This document shows, in pieces, positions 30,353 through 40,717 of a stretch of 64,000 nt of DNA (positions are counted from its first letter, which is position 1; the number at the start of each line of letters is the position of its first letter). The notes under the pieces were generated by a model. It saw only the letters and a program-made list of their open reading frames with translations. It searched no databases and was not told the origin of the DNA. The stretch is taken from the NCBI RefSeq assembly GCF_000150955.2, contig NC_011673.1, positions 821,394-885,393 on the forward strand, written 5' to 3'. A program made the position numbers and the translations under genes. Source of the DNA: Phaeodactylum tricornutum CCAP 1055/1 (taxonomy: Eukaryota; Bacillariophyta; Bacillariophyceae; Surirellales; Neidiaceae).

Positions 30353-31375
30353 TTACTCTTCTTCTGGTGCATCGCCGTCGACTTCTTCGTTCTCCAGCGC
30401 CAAGCGATCCATCATGGCCTGTAACTCATTCTCTTCTTTGATACTGACTGCCTTGGGCGGCATTTTGACGTCCATCTTTCCACCTTTTAGTGCAATGACG
30501 TCGCGAATGGCATCAATGGCACTGTGCAACAGGGCGATGCCCGCATCCTTGTCCAAAGTGGTGGTCGACAACACATAAATCGGCGGAGCAATAAGTTTAA
30601 TTTTGATGACAGAATTTTCGGTACCCTTGGCCATACCGGCAAACAAGGCTTCGCGAATCGCGTCAATGCCTTCGTACGAAAAGCACGAAACCTCGATATC
30701 ACTCCGAATTTTGATGGGTTGCGGTGCGAGGCGCCGTAGAATATAGGTAGTGAGTTCGTCCTTCAAGTCCTGCGGGATGTCCAGTTCGTCAAAGGGATTG
30801 ACGACACCCTTTTCGTCCGAAATTGCTAGTTTGAAGGCGTCAAAGGCGTGTCCGTACTTGCGGTCGAGCGGCCAGCCGATTTTTTCGTACAAGTCTTCGA
30901 GGTAGTACTTTCTCCGATCGGCAATATGTCGGAGGACGCCGTGCACGGCTTTGGCCTTGTTGAATCGCTCTTCGCAGGCCGCCACGTCTTCCGGAGAGAC
31001 GCGACGTTTGGACAGATCAATGTACCCCTTTTCCTTGTCGACACGCAGCACCATGACCACTTCGTTGCGGTTGACACGGATAAGTTTGTGGATCGACCGG
31101 ATGCGACGGCGACTGAGTTCGGACAGCAGAATCATGCCCTCAATATTCCCGTACTCCATCAAACTGACGTAAGCACCCATGTCGGCAATGTTGCGCACGT
31201 TGACCATGACGACGGATTCAATCTCGGGGTACTTGCTTTCGTAAAAACGGCATTCCAAATTGCTCTTGTCGTCGCCCGTGAAAATACGGAATCCGCCATT
31301 GTCGGAAGGATCCATCGTGGTAGGCACGGCGTCAATCGCCGTTTGCGTAGATTTTTGTTTGCCGGAATCAGACAT
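30353..31375 (-). CDS. EIF2S1: Translation initiation factor eIF2 subunit alpha
   Basis: A 340-residue intronless gene. After a 32-residue polar leader, the S1-type OB domain begins (LECRFYESKYPEIESVVMVN, MGAYVSLMEYGNIEGMILLS) and contains the regulatory site ELSRRRIRSI, whose first Ser corresponds to human Ser51, phosphorylated by stress kinases. GYIDLSKRRVSPED, the helical domain with KAKAVHGVLRHIADRRKYYL, and the alpha/beta C-terminal domain follow, ending in an acidic tail (EEVDGDAPEEE). The N-terminus is about 20 residues longer than usual. The complex delivers initiator Met-tRNA to the 40S subunit in the cytosol. Confidence 0.96.
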   Translation of the reverse strand: MSDSGKQKSTQTAIDAVPTTMDPSDNGGFRIFTGDDKSNLECRFYESKYPEIESVVMVNVRNIADMGAYVSLMEYGNIEGMILLSELSRRRIRSIHKLIRVNRNEVVMVLRVDKEKGYIDLSKRRVSPEDVAACEERFNKAKAVHGVLRHIADRRKYYLEDLYEKIGWPLDRKYGHAFDAFKLAISDEKGVVNPFDELDIPQDLKDELTTYILRRLAPQPIKIRSDIEVSCFSYEGIDAIREALFAGMAKGTENSVIKIKLIAPPIYVLSTTTLDKDAGIALLHSAIDAIRDVIALKGGKMDVKMPPKAVSIKEENELQAMMDRLALENEEVDGDAPEEE

Positions 31376-33009
31376 GTATTAATTGTGTTCTACGACGATG
31401 CGGATTGGACAGCGACAAGTCGAGACTGCTTGATGGAAATTTGCGACGACTCGGAGAGAAGAAAAACAACGCACGCAACCGGCGAATGTAATTTGCGGTG
31501 GTCAATGCTATGAATGCCAAACAGTGTAACTCTAAACGCAGTGCAATGGCTTTTTGCTAAAGTGACCAGAGACAACGACAACGTATGTTGGTAGGTTGGT
31601 GGATACACTGTCTCGGGAACCGTTTGCGGTGAGGAGGCTCGTTTCGTTGTCCAAGTGCTTTGCCAACTCGACTTTTTTGGTGCGGTTGTCCTTTGACAGG
31701 CTACCGGCACCCAAACGATTGACGGTCCAGACTCTGAACCAACCCCAACCATGATCGAACGATCGTACCGTATCGCGCAACCTCCAATCACCGCGGGCCC
31801 CCGTTGGATGGTGGGGGGGGGGGGGGGGGGGGGGGGGGTTCGGAATGGACGACGAACCTTGCCAGACCGCGAGCAAACGGCAGAGGATGTAATGACGGAT
31901 GACTTCCAGACCCAATCTAGTGACTTACCATTGGTGGTTATCTTTAACAGTAGTAACAGTTGCAAACAGCATAAAGGGAATAGCACCTACTTCTAGAGCA
32001 TCACTTTCCATCCTCCCTGCTTCAGGGGCAGGTATTGCAGCAACCTCTATCCTACATGACGTCATTAAGCATGGAGAAAGTTGTGGATGCAACCATGCAA
32101 TCCAACTTGACCAACAACTGGGCACAGTATGATTGTTATGCCTGGAATGACAGGTAGAGGTATTGCAACAACATTGTGGCTCATCAGGTATTGTTGCTGC
32201 TTCCTCTGGCATGGTAACTGATCCAGATGGTACCATTATACTTGAGACACATGATAGTGCATGTGTTACGGTATGCCTCCTTGCGACATGTCTCATGGAC
32301 ATGATTTGCCTAACATGGATGTCGCAAGTGTGAATCAAAACTGTGCACATGGAGTTAAGGAGGCGCACACAGAAATATTGTCAGCCTTACTCTGTGGCCA
32401 CGTGGACTCACAATAAAGGGTGCATTTGTACGATTGCTATGTTTCCGGAGGCGCATGTGTTTAGTCCTTACTTGTCAGTTTACAAGACCAAGGTGCAGTG
32501 AAATACAATCAAAACATAGGAGATACAATTGCGGGAACAAATGAGGTACCACAAACCACATGGTGGGCTTGAACAAGATCCTATACTCACCATAGGTATC
32601 GTGCAAGGAACTTATAGTTCCGAAAGTTTATATACATGTGAAAGAAAGGTTGCCTATTGAGATTATGGCAGCTGTGGAAGATCAAAGATTCGATGGCATT
32701 TTTGTGGGATTGTTCACTGGACTGAACAACAGATTGACTAGTTTGTAGAAGGTAATCACCCACTCATTGTTTTATAAGTTCATTGATCCAAATTGCATTC
32801 TACGCATAGGTCCTTGTATCCGCTGTCTAACCCATGGGGAGCGTTGTCAACAAGTTGAGTTTTACAGTCCCTAAGTCTCTTAGGTGTATTGCAGGTTGTT
32901 TGTCTCAATGCCCACCTTTGTTTACCACTCACTGTCCTAACAGCAATCTGTCCTACGGTTGTGCTTTGGTAGTACTCCTTAACAGCATGGCTTTCTGAAA
33001 GTCCACAGT
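31376..33009. other. Intergenic: eIF2-alpha promoter, poly-G tract, then AT-rich island
   Basis: 31376-31800 is the upstream region of eIF2-alpha. A 26-nt G run follows, and from about 31900 the sequence becomes AT-rich with no supported gene. A palindromic CRE, ATGACGTCAT, is at 32055-32064. Open frames across the G run translate as poly-Pro and are artefacts of the homopolymer. Confidence 0.5.
31813..31838 (+). repeat. 26-nt poly-G homopolymer
   Basis: An uninterrupted run of 26 G on the plus strand. It lies at the border between normal-composition DNA upstream of eIF2-alpha and the AT-rich transposon island. The true length is uncertain because such runs are error-prone in cloning, sequencing and assembly. 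Confidence 0.95.
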
Positions 33010-33010
33010 T

Positions 33011-33857
33011 TTGACAATGCTATGCCTCGTTTTGTTTACAAAACATTCTTGGAATGTGGGATCAATATGTGTTATTACAAGTGATTGTACCTTCACAATG
33101 TCTCCTGTTTTCAAACATATCCTGTTGCTGGCAGTTAGTCACAATGTAAACAATGAAATAGTTCTACTTGCATATGCTATCTGTGATGTTGAGAATGAAA
33201 GAAACTGGACATGGTTTGGTGAACAGTTAGCAAAGGACTTTGAAGGTGCTAAAGCAGTTGTGGCAGATTTTGACAAAGGAATTCAAAGCCATGCCTTCCA
33301 ATCAATAGTGTCTAGTATGTTGGTGTAATTTGGGCGCTACATATGGCATATGGTTGGCAATGTACAAGATCATGGTGTGAAGCAAAAGACTCCAGATGCT
33401 GTTTATTCTACTGTCTTTACTTTAGCAAAATGTTGGACAAGGGATGCATACAAAAAAGCACTGCAAAAACTTGAGCTAATGGATGAAGAAGTTGCAAATT
33501 GCTTTGACAAATGGAAGGAACATTTTGCTGCTTATTTGTTCCTACAAGCTGAACAACCGTGGTACAGAAAGCAGTTAAACAATGCAGTGGAGCAGATGAA
33601 CAGCACAATTGAGGATCTTTGATGCCAGCCAATCCTCAATCTAATTGTTGGTGTGTCCAGATGGGCATTTTGCGAAAATCAAGAGCATAGTGAGCTGGCA
33701 AAGAAATGGATTGAAGAGGGTTCTCTTTTGACAAAGTTTGCAACATCCCATTACAATTTGTGCGTGGATGCTGCCATCAATAGATGGGAAAGGCACGGTG
33801 ACTGTCTCCCACTCCATCTTCTCAAAAGTCACTTTCACATAGTGCTTTTTCTATGAT
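33011..33857 (+). pseudogene. Degenerate Mutator-like (MULE) transposase
   Basis: One reading frame carries a MULE-type domain interrupted by nonsense codons: TAA at 33326-33328 and TGA at 33620-33622, with the homology continuing in the same frame after each. The order is SDCTFTMSPVFKHILLLAVS, then NWTWFGEQLAKDFEGAK, VVADFDKGIQSHAF, stop, FGRYIWHMVGNVQDHGVKQK, EQPWYRKQLNNAVEQMNST, stop, and SRWAFCENQEHSELAKKW. Just upstream, MPRFVYKTFLECGINMCYYK in another frame looks like the preceding conserved block, so there is also a frameshift near 33075. No terminal inverted repeats were found by eye. Confidence 0.7.
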
Positions 33858-34274
33858 AAAGTATAGCCACGCAATACTGCAATTTGCCACTAAGGTGAGC
33901 AATTGTCATAGCTATTGTTGTTGGAACATTCAACTAGCATAGTGCCTAGCTCTGAATATTGGCTATGTTTGCCAGCCTTATTACTGTCCCAGTCGTTGTC
34001 TGTACGACGCTGCGGATAGAGGCAATGTTTTTCGGGTCATTACCAAAATGTCATTTGCGAAGGCAGTGCGAAGTGACACGTGTGTGCATCTAAGGATGCA
34101 GCAGTTGTGACACGCAAGATGACATGTCTCGCCAACCAAGAAATCATCTTTACATAAGCGATTTTCTCTATTATGGTCGTCCCTTGAGAGGTAAAGAAAA
34201 TACCTTCTCCACGTCTACAAACTGGGATTGAATCGAAGCAGATAAGTCTGCACACAATCAAAGGGTCTCATGTT

Positions 34275-34346
34275 CATCTGCATTGATCTGCATTCATTTG
34301 CATTCATATGCATTCATTTGCATTCATTTGCAGTCATCTGGATTCT
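34275..34346 (+). repeat. Tandem repeat, 10-nt period
   Basis: About seven imperfect copies of TCATTTGCAT (units vary as ATCTGCATTG, ATTTGCATTC, ATATGCATTC). The 10-nt period puts the TGCAT cores on about the same face of the helix. Confidence 0.85.
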
Positions 34347-34923
34347 GCGGGATCAACGCATAGAAGACAGTACAGAGGCTAGGGTCTCCTTGAATACAAT
34401 TGACCAGAACATTACTATCCCAGTGATGTGACTATCCGTGGAGAGTAGTACTGATTCTACTGAGACTCCTAAGGGAGCTCCAAGGGATTTGTTTGCACTC
34501 GAAAAGATTACATCCATATTTGTCTCTACTCACAATTCTAAATTCAGTCGAGGTCAAACCGATTGAGTTACCAATTAATTACAATACAATCGGGGCCTTA
34601 CAAGGCTTTCCCCTTTATTCATCTTACTCTCTCTTTGTATCAACAATACATTGCGTGAGTATTGAAGAATCCGTTATCTACATTTGAGGATAATTGCAAT
34701 GTTCATGGACTAGGCGCTAGATTATACAAACAGACTGTTTGATGCTGAATATCTCCACTCAAGATGTACTGCAAAGATCAAAGACCTCAGTGAAATAAGC
34801 CAAGAAACCACTATACATGCACCTTGCTTCTTCTTCTCTTCTGGTGCGGTCTTTACCTTCCATGCATTCTTGCTTGGAGTCTAACTGTGATTTCTCAGGT
34901 TTTCTTGCTTGCAAGTGTGTTGC

Positions 34924-35100
34924 AAACTCCAGTTTCTTCAGATCATTATTATCATAGAGACTAGCTGACAACAGAGATGCAATAAATAAGATACTTCTTA
35001 TTTCTCCTTCATGTTCAATCTACTCTTTCATTATTTGCTTGTTCTTGTGTTCTTTATTTTACTTTTCACTAGTTCTGTTTGCTCTCAAACCTTGCTGTTT
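34924..35100 (+). repeat. Degenerate direct duplication, copy A
   Basis: Aligns with 35203-35388. Shared landmarks in order are AAACTC..GTTTCTTCAGATC, ATTTCTCCTT, CTTTCA, TTTTACTTTTCACTAGT and TTTGCTCTCA..CC.TGCTGTTT. Non-coding. Confidence 0.65.
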
Positions 35101-35202
35101 GAAAACTAATATTTTGCACTTAATTTGCTTCTGGTTGTTTGTCTTCATTTGCTTGGGTTTTGGTGTTGAGCCATGGCTGGTGACATACTAGTTCTTTGTT
35201 GA

Positions 35203-35388
35203 AAACTCTGGTTTCTTCAGATCTCTTGATTGTCTTACAGACAAAGTAACAAATGTAGACATAGTCAATAGATTCTTTCTCATTTCTCCTTTACGTTTAA
35301 TCTGCTCTTTCACCACTGCTAGTGCTTGTTGATGCATTCCTATCTTTTACTTTTCACTAGTCTTGTTTGCTCTCAGACCATGCTGTTT
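35203..35388 (+). repeat. Degenerate direct duplication, copy B
   Basis: Partner of 34924-35100, offset about 280 nt, with small indels between the landmarks. Confidence 0.65.
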
Positions 35389-35674
35389 CATTGCTAATCA
35401 TTTGCATTTGCATTGGTATCTGCAATGGTTACTTTCTTCACTTCTTGAAAGTCTTACATCCAAACCTTTACCTCCTGTCATTGGATGATCATATCCTAAA
35501 ATTCATCAAACAAGTAAAATTCTGTTTGCTCTGATGAGAGCTTGCTCTTTTTCTTATCTCTTTGTGAGACATGTCACTTTCTGCCGGTCATGTCCCACTT
35601 GACTGCCAAACTTGACCGCCTACTTCACTAAGCTGGTAGGTTATGAAATTCGGATGGGAGTGCCTTCGGCGCGT

Positions 35675-35736
35675 ACGTCACAACAGCGTACCCTACCTTT
35701 TTGTCACTCTTACGTCAGCACATACGTCACACGTCA
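35675..35736 (+). promoter_or_regulatory. Cluster of four ACGTCA elements (CO2/cAMP-responsive type)
   Basis: ACGTCA occurs at 35675-35680, 35712-35717, 35724-35729 and 35731-35736, which is 176 to 237 nt before the bestrophin start codon. ACGTCA and its complement TGACGT are the CCRE elements described in the promoter of the pyrenoid carbonic anhydrase ptca1 of P. tricornutum, recognised by a bZIP factor. All four copies have the same orientation. The functional link is inference. Confidence 0.7.
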
Positions 35737-35911
35737 GCATCCCCGCCGAATAGGAATCGGGTCGAGAGTTTGGGTTCTTTCTCACTACCGCGGCGGGGGC
35801 CTACTGTTGCGGTACGCAAATAGCACTGCTATCTCCTACTCGAGAGGGAGAGAAGTACGACGCTCGGATCATCACCCCAACAGCTTTTTCGACACACAAA
35901 GCTCGACCACC

Positions 35912-37341
35912 ATGACGAACAATTGTACCATGTTATCCAGTTCACGTTGGGGATCCGCATTCGTCTGTTTTCTCGCGTTGGCGTGTAGCAGTAGCTACCG
36001 CACACAGGCGTTCATCGTTCCGTCCGGGACGTCGTCGCGCGTTTCGGTCGCCGTGCGCAGCTTGCCTCCACCCCGAGACATTGCCTACGGTGAAGAATCG
36101 CGCAAATACCGTCGGACCGTGTACACACACGACGACTGGGTCAATCACCGTTCACCTGATCGTTTCTGGCGCAACATTATCGCCATGCCGACTTCCGGAG
36201 TGTACAAGAACTTGGCCAAGGAGTGCATCGCCACCACGGCAGTTGCCACGGCTATCGTCGTGTACAATGCCCTCGTAGGGGGATACACCGACTTTGGGGG
36301 AGTGCAACACGCTGCCGTTTTACAAAACGAACTATTGCCCAAAATTGGAATGCCCGTGTCACCTTTTACCGTCTCGGGATCCTTTTTGGGCTTTTTGCTC
36401 AGTACGTATGAGTGTGCAAATCTATACCCGTACTCCCTTGCCCGCCATCCTTCCGTCTCACCGTTTCGTTAATGTTGTTGTTGTTGCTTTGTCCCTCTAT
36501 GGAATCATTGTATCTACTAGTTTTCCGGACCAACTCTTCGTACAAGCGTTGGGACGAAGCACGTAAGAACTGGGGAATGAATATTAACCACACGCGCGAT
36601 CTCGTCCGCATGGGGACCGCCTTTTACGACAAGACGGGAGTGACCGATGAACAGCGCAAGAAGGATCTGCAAGCCCTGAGTCTCGCTACCTGGAGTTTCG
36701 TCCGCGCCATGAAGCGGCACCTTTCCCCCGAACAAGAAGACGAGCAAGACTTCCGCCGGGAACTCCACGAACGCCTGCCACCCCGCCAGGCCCAAGCCAT
36801 TATCGACGCCGCTCACCGCCCCAACCGAGCCCTCTTTGACCTTTCCGTTGCCATTGAGAATCTGCCCATGCACTTTATGCGAAAAAATGAAATCCACAAC
36901 GCTGCCACCATTTTCGAAGACAACCTCGGTAGCAGCGAACGTCTCTTGACGTCGCCCATTCCTCTCTTTTACGCTCGTCACACGGCCCGCTTCCTCGGAG
37001 TCTGGTTACTCCTCATGCCATTTTGCCTCTACGACCCCTTTGCGGGTTCGTGGAACCACGTTGGAATGATCCCAGCCACCGCCTTGATTTCCATCTTTTT
37101 GTTCGGCATTGAAGAACTCGCCACGTCCATGGAAGAACCCTTTACGATTCTTCCCATGCAGGCCTTCTGCGACAAAATTGGTAACTGGTGTAACGAGATT
37201 GTTTCCTGGGAAGCCGGTGACAATGGCATGCCCGTCAATCCTGTCTTGGAAAAATACACCAAGTTTGACGACGAGATGATGGCCGACCAGAATTACGAAG
37301 CCTCCCGGAAATCCAGAAACTTTTTGAACATTCCTCGTTAG
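35912..37341 (+). CDS. Bestrophin-family anion channel, plastid-targeted
   Basis: Exon 1 35912-36401, intron 36402-36520 (GTACGT...CTACTAG, 119 nt, phase 1), exon 2 36521-37341; 436 residues. The join restores the bestrophin motif FLLIFRTNSSYKRWDEARKN. The N-terminus (SAFVCFLALACSSSYRTQAF followed by IVPSG) is a signal peptide with a plastid-type Phe just after the cleavage site. Further family features: SFVRAMKRHLSPEQEDE, FYARHTARFLGVWLLLMPFC, and the calcium-clasp-like FGIEELATSMEEPFTILPMQ. Algal thylakoid bestrophins are proposed to pass bicarbonate into the lumen as part of the CO2-concentrating mechanism. The promoter carries four ACGTCA elements. Confidence 0.9.
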
Positions 37342-37894
37342 ATGGTTGTGTTTGTGCGAAAGCACTGCGATAGGTATTGTCTACAACTCTAGACATATAA
37401 CCATAATGCATGGAGGGATTTGGGTCTAGATTCGTTCGAGTCTACCTCTAGAGCCCTACCAGTAGAGTTGATTCCTGTTACTGTTAGTCCCAATTTGGAG
37501 TGACGTGGATGGCCGCAATACCGACAGACGCAACGGAATCCTCCAGAGTCACTAGGCAGTTTACACTTGGACTGACATTCTTAGGTACTTGCTGTTGACA
37601 CAATCGAAGGCGTACCGTAGACGATGCTACCAGTACGTGTCAGGTCTCGGTAAACATCAGACCATCCCCGAATCTCCTACTTTCTGGACGCCGCCGACAC
37701 GGAAATAGGAACGCACAGGAACCTCGTGCACACGATTTTTCTCGAATCTGGGCGTTGTTGCTCCTAGACCATGTCCAACCGACTAGACACTTCCAGGACA
37801 ATTGACCGCAACCGCAAGTGACTTTACTGGTAGAAAATCAGGTGTTAGGGGGCCAAAATTTCACGTTCATTGGTGCTGTAGTGATACTATCAGT
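37342..37894. other. Intergenic, upstream of the first CCCH/F-box gene
   Basis: No gene. The downstream frame is open from 37802, but the paralogue begins at the position equivalent to the ATG at 37895, so 37802-37894 is probably leader. Confidence 0.4.
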
Positions 37895-40717
37895 ATGCCT
37901 AGTAGGAATACTTGGCAGAAACGTGTCGAAATCATCGAAGCCCGAAAAAAAGAGTCCAAACAGCGCAAACAGAAATGTGAAGAAAAGCGTGCATACAAAA
38001 CGTGGATGCAGGGGTTTCTAGCCACGTTGGACCGACACCAAGACACGCTCCGTAAGCATTTTTGCTCTGGGCCTTGTGTTTTGCAAATATGGTCGACAGC
38101 GCTGCCCTCCGATGCTCCGCCACTCCTCGATCTGTTTGCCGACGAAGAGTCGGGCCGCACCCCGCACCACTCCGTTTACAACAGCAGTTTGAACAGACGA
38201 CGAGCTCGTTCCATTTCGATAGAACACCAAGAAGCCGTGATACTCCCGTCGGCTCGCAAGGGACGAGACAGGAGTAATTCTTTGAACGATAAGTCCAGTG
38301 GCAGAAGGAAGTCACATCCACGGAGTAGAGATTCGATAGGTAGTCCGCTAAACACCGATCAACCACCAGTCGCTGACATTCCGGCACTTTGCCGACCTCA
38401 CTTTTTCTCGGGAAAATGCGAAGACCTTGGATGTCCCAACTGGCACTTTTCTAAAGGGCAAAAGACACTGGCGTCGGTATTGGGAAGCAAGCCTGGGAGT
38501 GACCTCGCTGCCGCAGAAGCGGCAGTTGTCGAGCAAATCCCGAAAGCTGTGGAAATGATAAATCCTGGCACGATGGAAATATTGTACAACAGTTCTGTCT
38601 CTGTAGACTTCACGAGTCAAGAATATGGCATGAGCGAGGTTATAGCGGAAACTCTGATGAAAAACGATATTTTGTTAACGAATGTCGTATACGTTGTGCT
38701 GAATGATGTGCTTGTGTTTGATCGATATCGGGAAGGAGAAATTCTTTCCGAAAGGAAATTCTTGATGGAAACTGTTGGGGAAGGGTCGCTGGGGCGCAGT
38801 AGAAGGTCTCTCGGAAGCGAAGATGACAGCGACGACGAGAATTTTCTTTTCAATCTTCCGGGGTCAATTCTGGAACATCTTTTGACATACTTACCGGACG
38901 CCTCCGTCGCCACCGCTTCTCAAGTTTGCAAAGGCTGGTACCATGAGATTGGTAAAAATCCTTCCCCCAACTTATGGTTGCACTTGCTAGAACGACGTCG
39001 GTGGCCTGTGCCACCAATTTCGTCGTTGCAAATTCACGAAGGAAAGTCACTTGACCTAGCCCTTCAATCCATTTCCTATCGGACCGCCTTTTTGCATCAC
39101 TATGCTGTGCTTCGAGATACTTCGGCACTCAAGGCTGCAGTGGATGCTATCGGAAGACGGCAAAGTGCCGAGGAATCCGAAATGTGCTTTCAGGATTTTT
39201 CGAAACGCAAACATGCACCGCCTCGTCCAAACTACTGCGTTGCGGTAAAAGTTTGGTCAGTCAACCGAATTTTGGTTGCATATTCGCCGGAATGCTCGCT
39301 GCGCCTTTTTGAATCAGTTAATTTACTGGAAAATAGCGAAAAGCGATGCAAAGAGTTGGCGTACCAGTGCATAGACCCTTGCCGCAAGACAAAACGCCGG
39401 AGTTGTAGTTTGGTTGCGATGGACCTAGACGAGGACTTTATTGGCTGCTTGTGCTATGTCATGGCCGATGGAATTGATGCGGAGGCTTCTCTTTTGGTTC
39501 TCACTAGTCGCGACGAATTTTTATTCTGTGAAAGCAGTGCCGCAGCCTTCCACAAGGACGATTCAAATTTTCATGTTGTTGACATAGGCGAGGCGGTTTT
39601 GAACTATTTGCTCAGTTTGGGCGATGTTGACTACCGACTGCTACAGCTTATGGACCACTTAGCGGATAACGACAATCCCAGAGACATTGAGGTCTTGGCT
39701 TCGCAAAGTATGGTTGCATGTGGGCACGGGAGATTCATGGTTGAGGTGTCCATTTATATTCCTGTAGATGAGTGGGATGCAAACGGCGAAGGAACGATGC
39801 CCTTTGATCGGAAATTGGTCCTATTTTCTGCAGGTGTCGGTGCTATAGTATGGATGGGAGACAGTACCCCTCTCAACCAGCAACCCAGGCCTCGCGACGA
39901 AGAAATGATTTTGCATTGCTATCGCCCTCCAGGCTCGAGATCGGCCTGTACGTTGGCCGTGGCATCGCCAAGCTCAAGGTCGATTGTGGTGACAGAAATT
40001 GAAGCGCGTGGCGATGTCCAAGCTCCGGTGCTGGTTCCTGAATCCCTCATCGCCCCTTTCGACGTGGTACAGTCTGGGTGGCGTTTTGAGCAATGCTCGT
40101 ATCGCGCCATTGCTATGACGAATGCGTTTATAGTTGCCGCCGATTCAGTTGAGCAAATCGGACAGAACGGACATGTCATGGACTATCAAAGTATTATTTC
40201 TTTTTATCCACGCTATCCCACATCTGAGAACAAAGGTATTACAGGCACATTGACATTACATGGCAAACTGAAAGTCACTAGCTTTGTTGCCGTCCGCGAT
40301 GAGCACCTTATTGCTATTTGCATTGGTGGAACTCGAGACATAGAAGAAGTCGTTACACCAGCCGAAGTGGCCATTCCTCCGCAGGATTTTGGCGGGCATT
40401 GGGAACGACGGAACATTGCGGTTCTTGTTTCTATCCACGTACCTTCTCGAACCGAGCTTTGTCGTACTACATTGGCAATTGGTGCTCATCTTCAATATCA
40501 ACCACCAATTATTGCCTGTTTGGGTGAGACGATAGGGCTCGGCCTTTCTTACGCTGGTGTTGTCATGACTGGAAATGCCGTGCGAGGCCTGGCGTCAAAA
40601 GTTGCTATTGTCTTGGATGAACCTGGCACGGCTACCAAAAAGAAGAAGCGATCAAGTGCCCGAAAAAAAAGTGCGAAGAAGGACAGATATGCTCGGGGTA
40701 TTACGATGCGTGGATAA
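37895..40717 (+). CDS. CCCH zinc-finger / F-box protein, first of a tandem pair
   Basis: 941 residues from the ATG at 37895, chosen because the paralogue starts with the equivalent Met (NTWQKRVEIIEARKKESKQR versus NWQKRVEMAEARRNGAKERK). Order: basic coiled N-terminus, Ser/Arg-rich linker, a CCCH finger CRPHFFSGKCEDLGCPNWH (C-x8-C-x4-C-x3-H), a conserved block VVYVVLNDVLVFDRYREGEI, an F-box (LPGSILEHLLTYLPDASVAT, ASQVCKGWYHEIG), and a long C-terminal region of beta-rich character that may be a propeller. It ends KKDRYARGITMRG. F-box proteins usually present substrates to SCF ubiquitin ligases and CCCH fingers usually bind RNA; the combined role is unknown. Intronless. Confidence 0.75.
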   Translation: MPSRNTWQKRVEIIEARKKESKQRKQKCEEKRAYKTWMQGFLATLDRHQDTLRKHFCSGPCVLQIWSTALPSDAPPLLDLFADEESGRTPHHSVYNSSLNRRRARSISIEHQEAVILPSARKGRDRSNSLNDKSSGRRKSHPRSRDSIGSPLNTDQPPVADIPALCRPHFFSGKCEDLGCPNWHFSKGQKTLASVLGSKPGSDLAAAEAAVVEQIPKAVEMINPGTMEILYNSSVSVDFTSQEYGMSEVIAETLMKNDILLTNVVYVVLNDVLVFDRYREGEILSERKFLMETVGEGSLGRSRRSLGSEDDSDDENFLFNLPGSILEHLLTYLPDASVATASQVCKGWYHEIGKNPSPNLWLHLLERRRWPVPPISSLQIHEGKSLDLALQSISYRTAFLHHYAVLRDTSALKAAVDAIGRRQSAEESEMCFQDFSKRKHAPPRPNYCVAVKVWSVNRILVAYSPECSLRLFESVNLLENSEKRCKELAYQCIDPCRKTKRRSCSLVAMDLDEDFIGCLCYVMADGIDAEASLLVLTSRDEFLFCESSAAAFHKDDSNFHVVDIGEAVLNYLLSLGDVDYRLLQLMDHLADNDNPRDIEVLASQSMVACGHGRFMVEVSIYIPVDEWDANGEGTMPFDRKLVLFSAGVGAIVWMGDSTPLNQQPRPRDEEMILHCYRPPGSRSACTLAVASPSSRSIVVTEIEARGDVQAPVLVPESLIAPFDVVQSGWRFEQCSYRAIAMTNAFIVAADSVEQIGQNGHVMDYQSIISFYPRYPTSENKGITGTLTLHGKLKVTSFVAVRDEHLIAICIGGTRDIEEVVTPAEVAIPPQDFGGHWERRNIAVLVSIHVPSRTELCRTTLAIGAHLQYQPPIIACLGETIGLGLSYAGVVMTGNAVRGLASKVAIVLDEPGTATKKKKRSSARKKSAKKDRYARGITMRG

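Larger units (their letters stand above)
33858..35611. mobile_element. AT-rich repeat-bearing remainder of the transposon island
   Basis: There are no credible genes in this stretch, which has T/C-rich strand asymmetry from about 34800. It includes a 10-nt period tandem repeat (34275-34346) and a degenerate direct duplication (34924-35100 and 35203-35388). Together with the broken transposase it is likely decayed mobile DNA; boundaries and element class are inference. Confidence 0.4.

Noticed and set aside
31390-31986. Frames with a poly-Pro run upstream of eIF2-alpha
   Set aside because: The Pro tract is the translation of a 26-nt homopolymer whose length is uncertain; the surrounding residues show no family features and the frames lie on the eIF2-alpha promoter.
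33011-33857. Functional transposase gene
   Set aside because: Two nonsense codons and a frameshift break the domain, and no terminal repeats were found.
34259-34346. CRISPR-like array
   Set aside because: The unit is only 10 nt with no spacers; it is a simple tandem repeat in a eukaryotic sequence.
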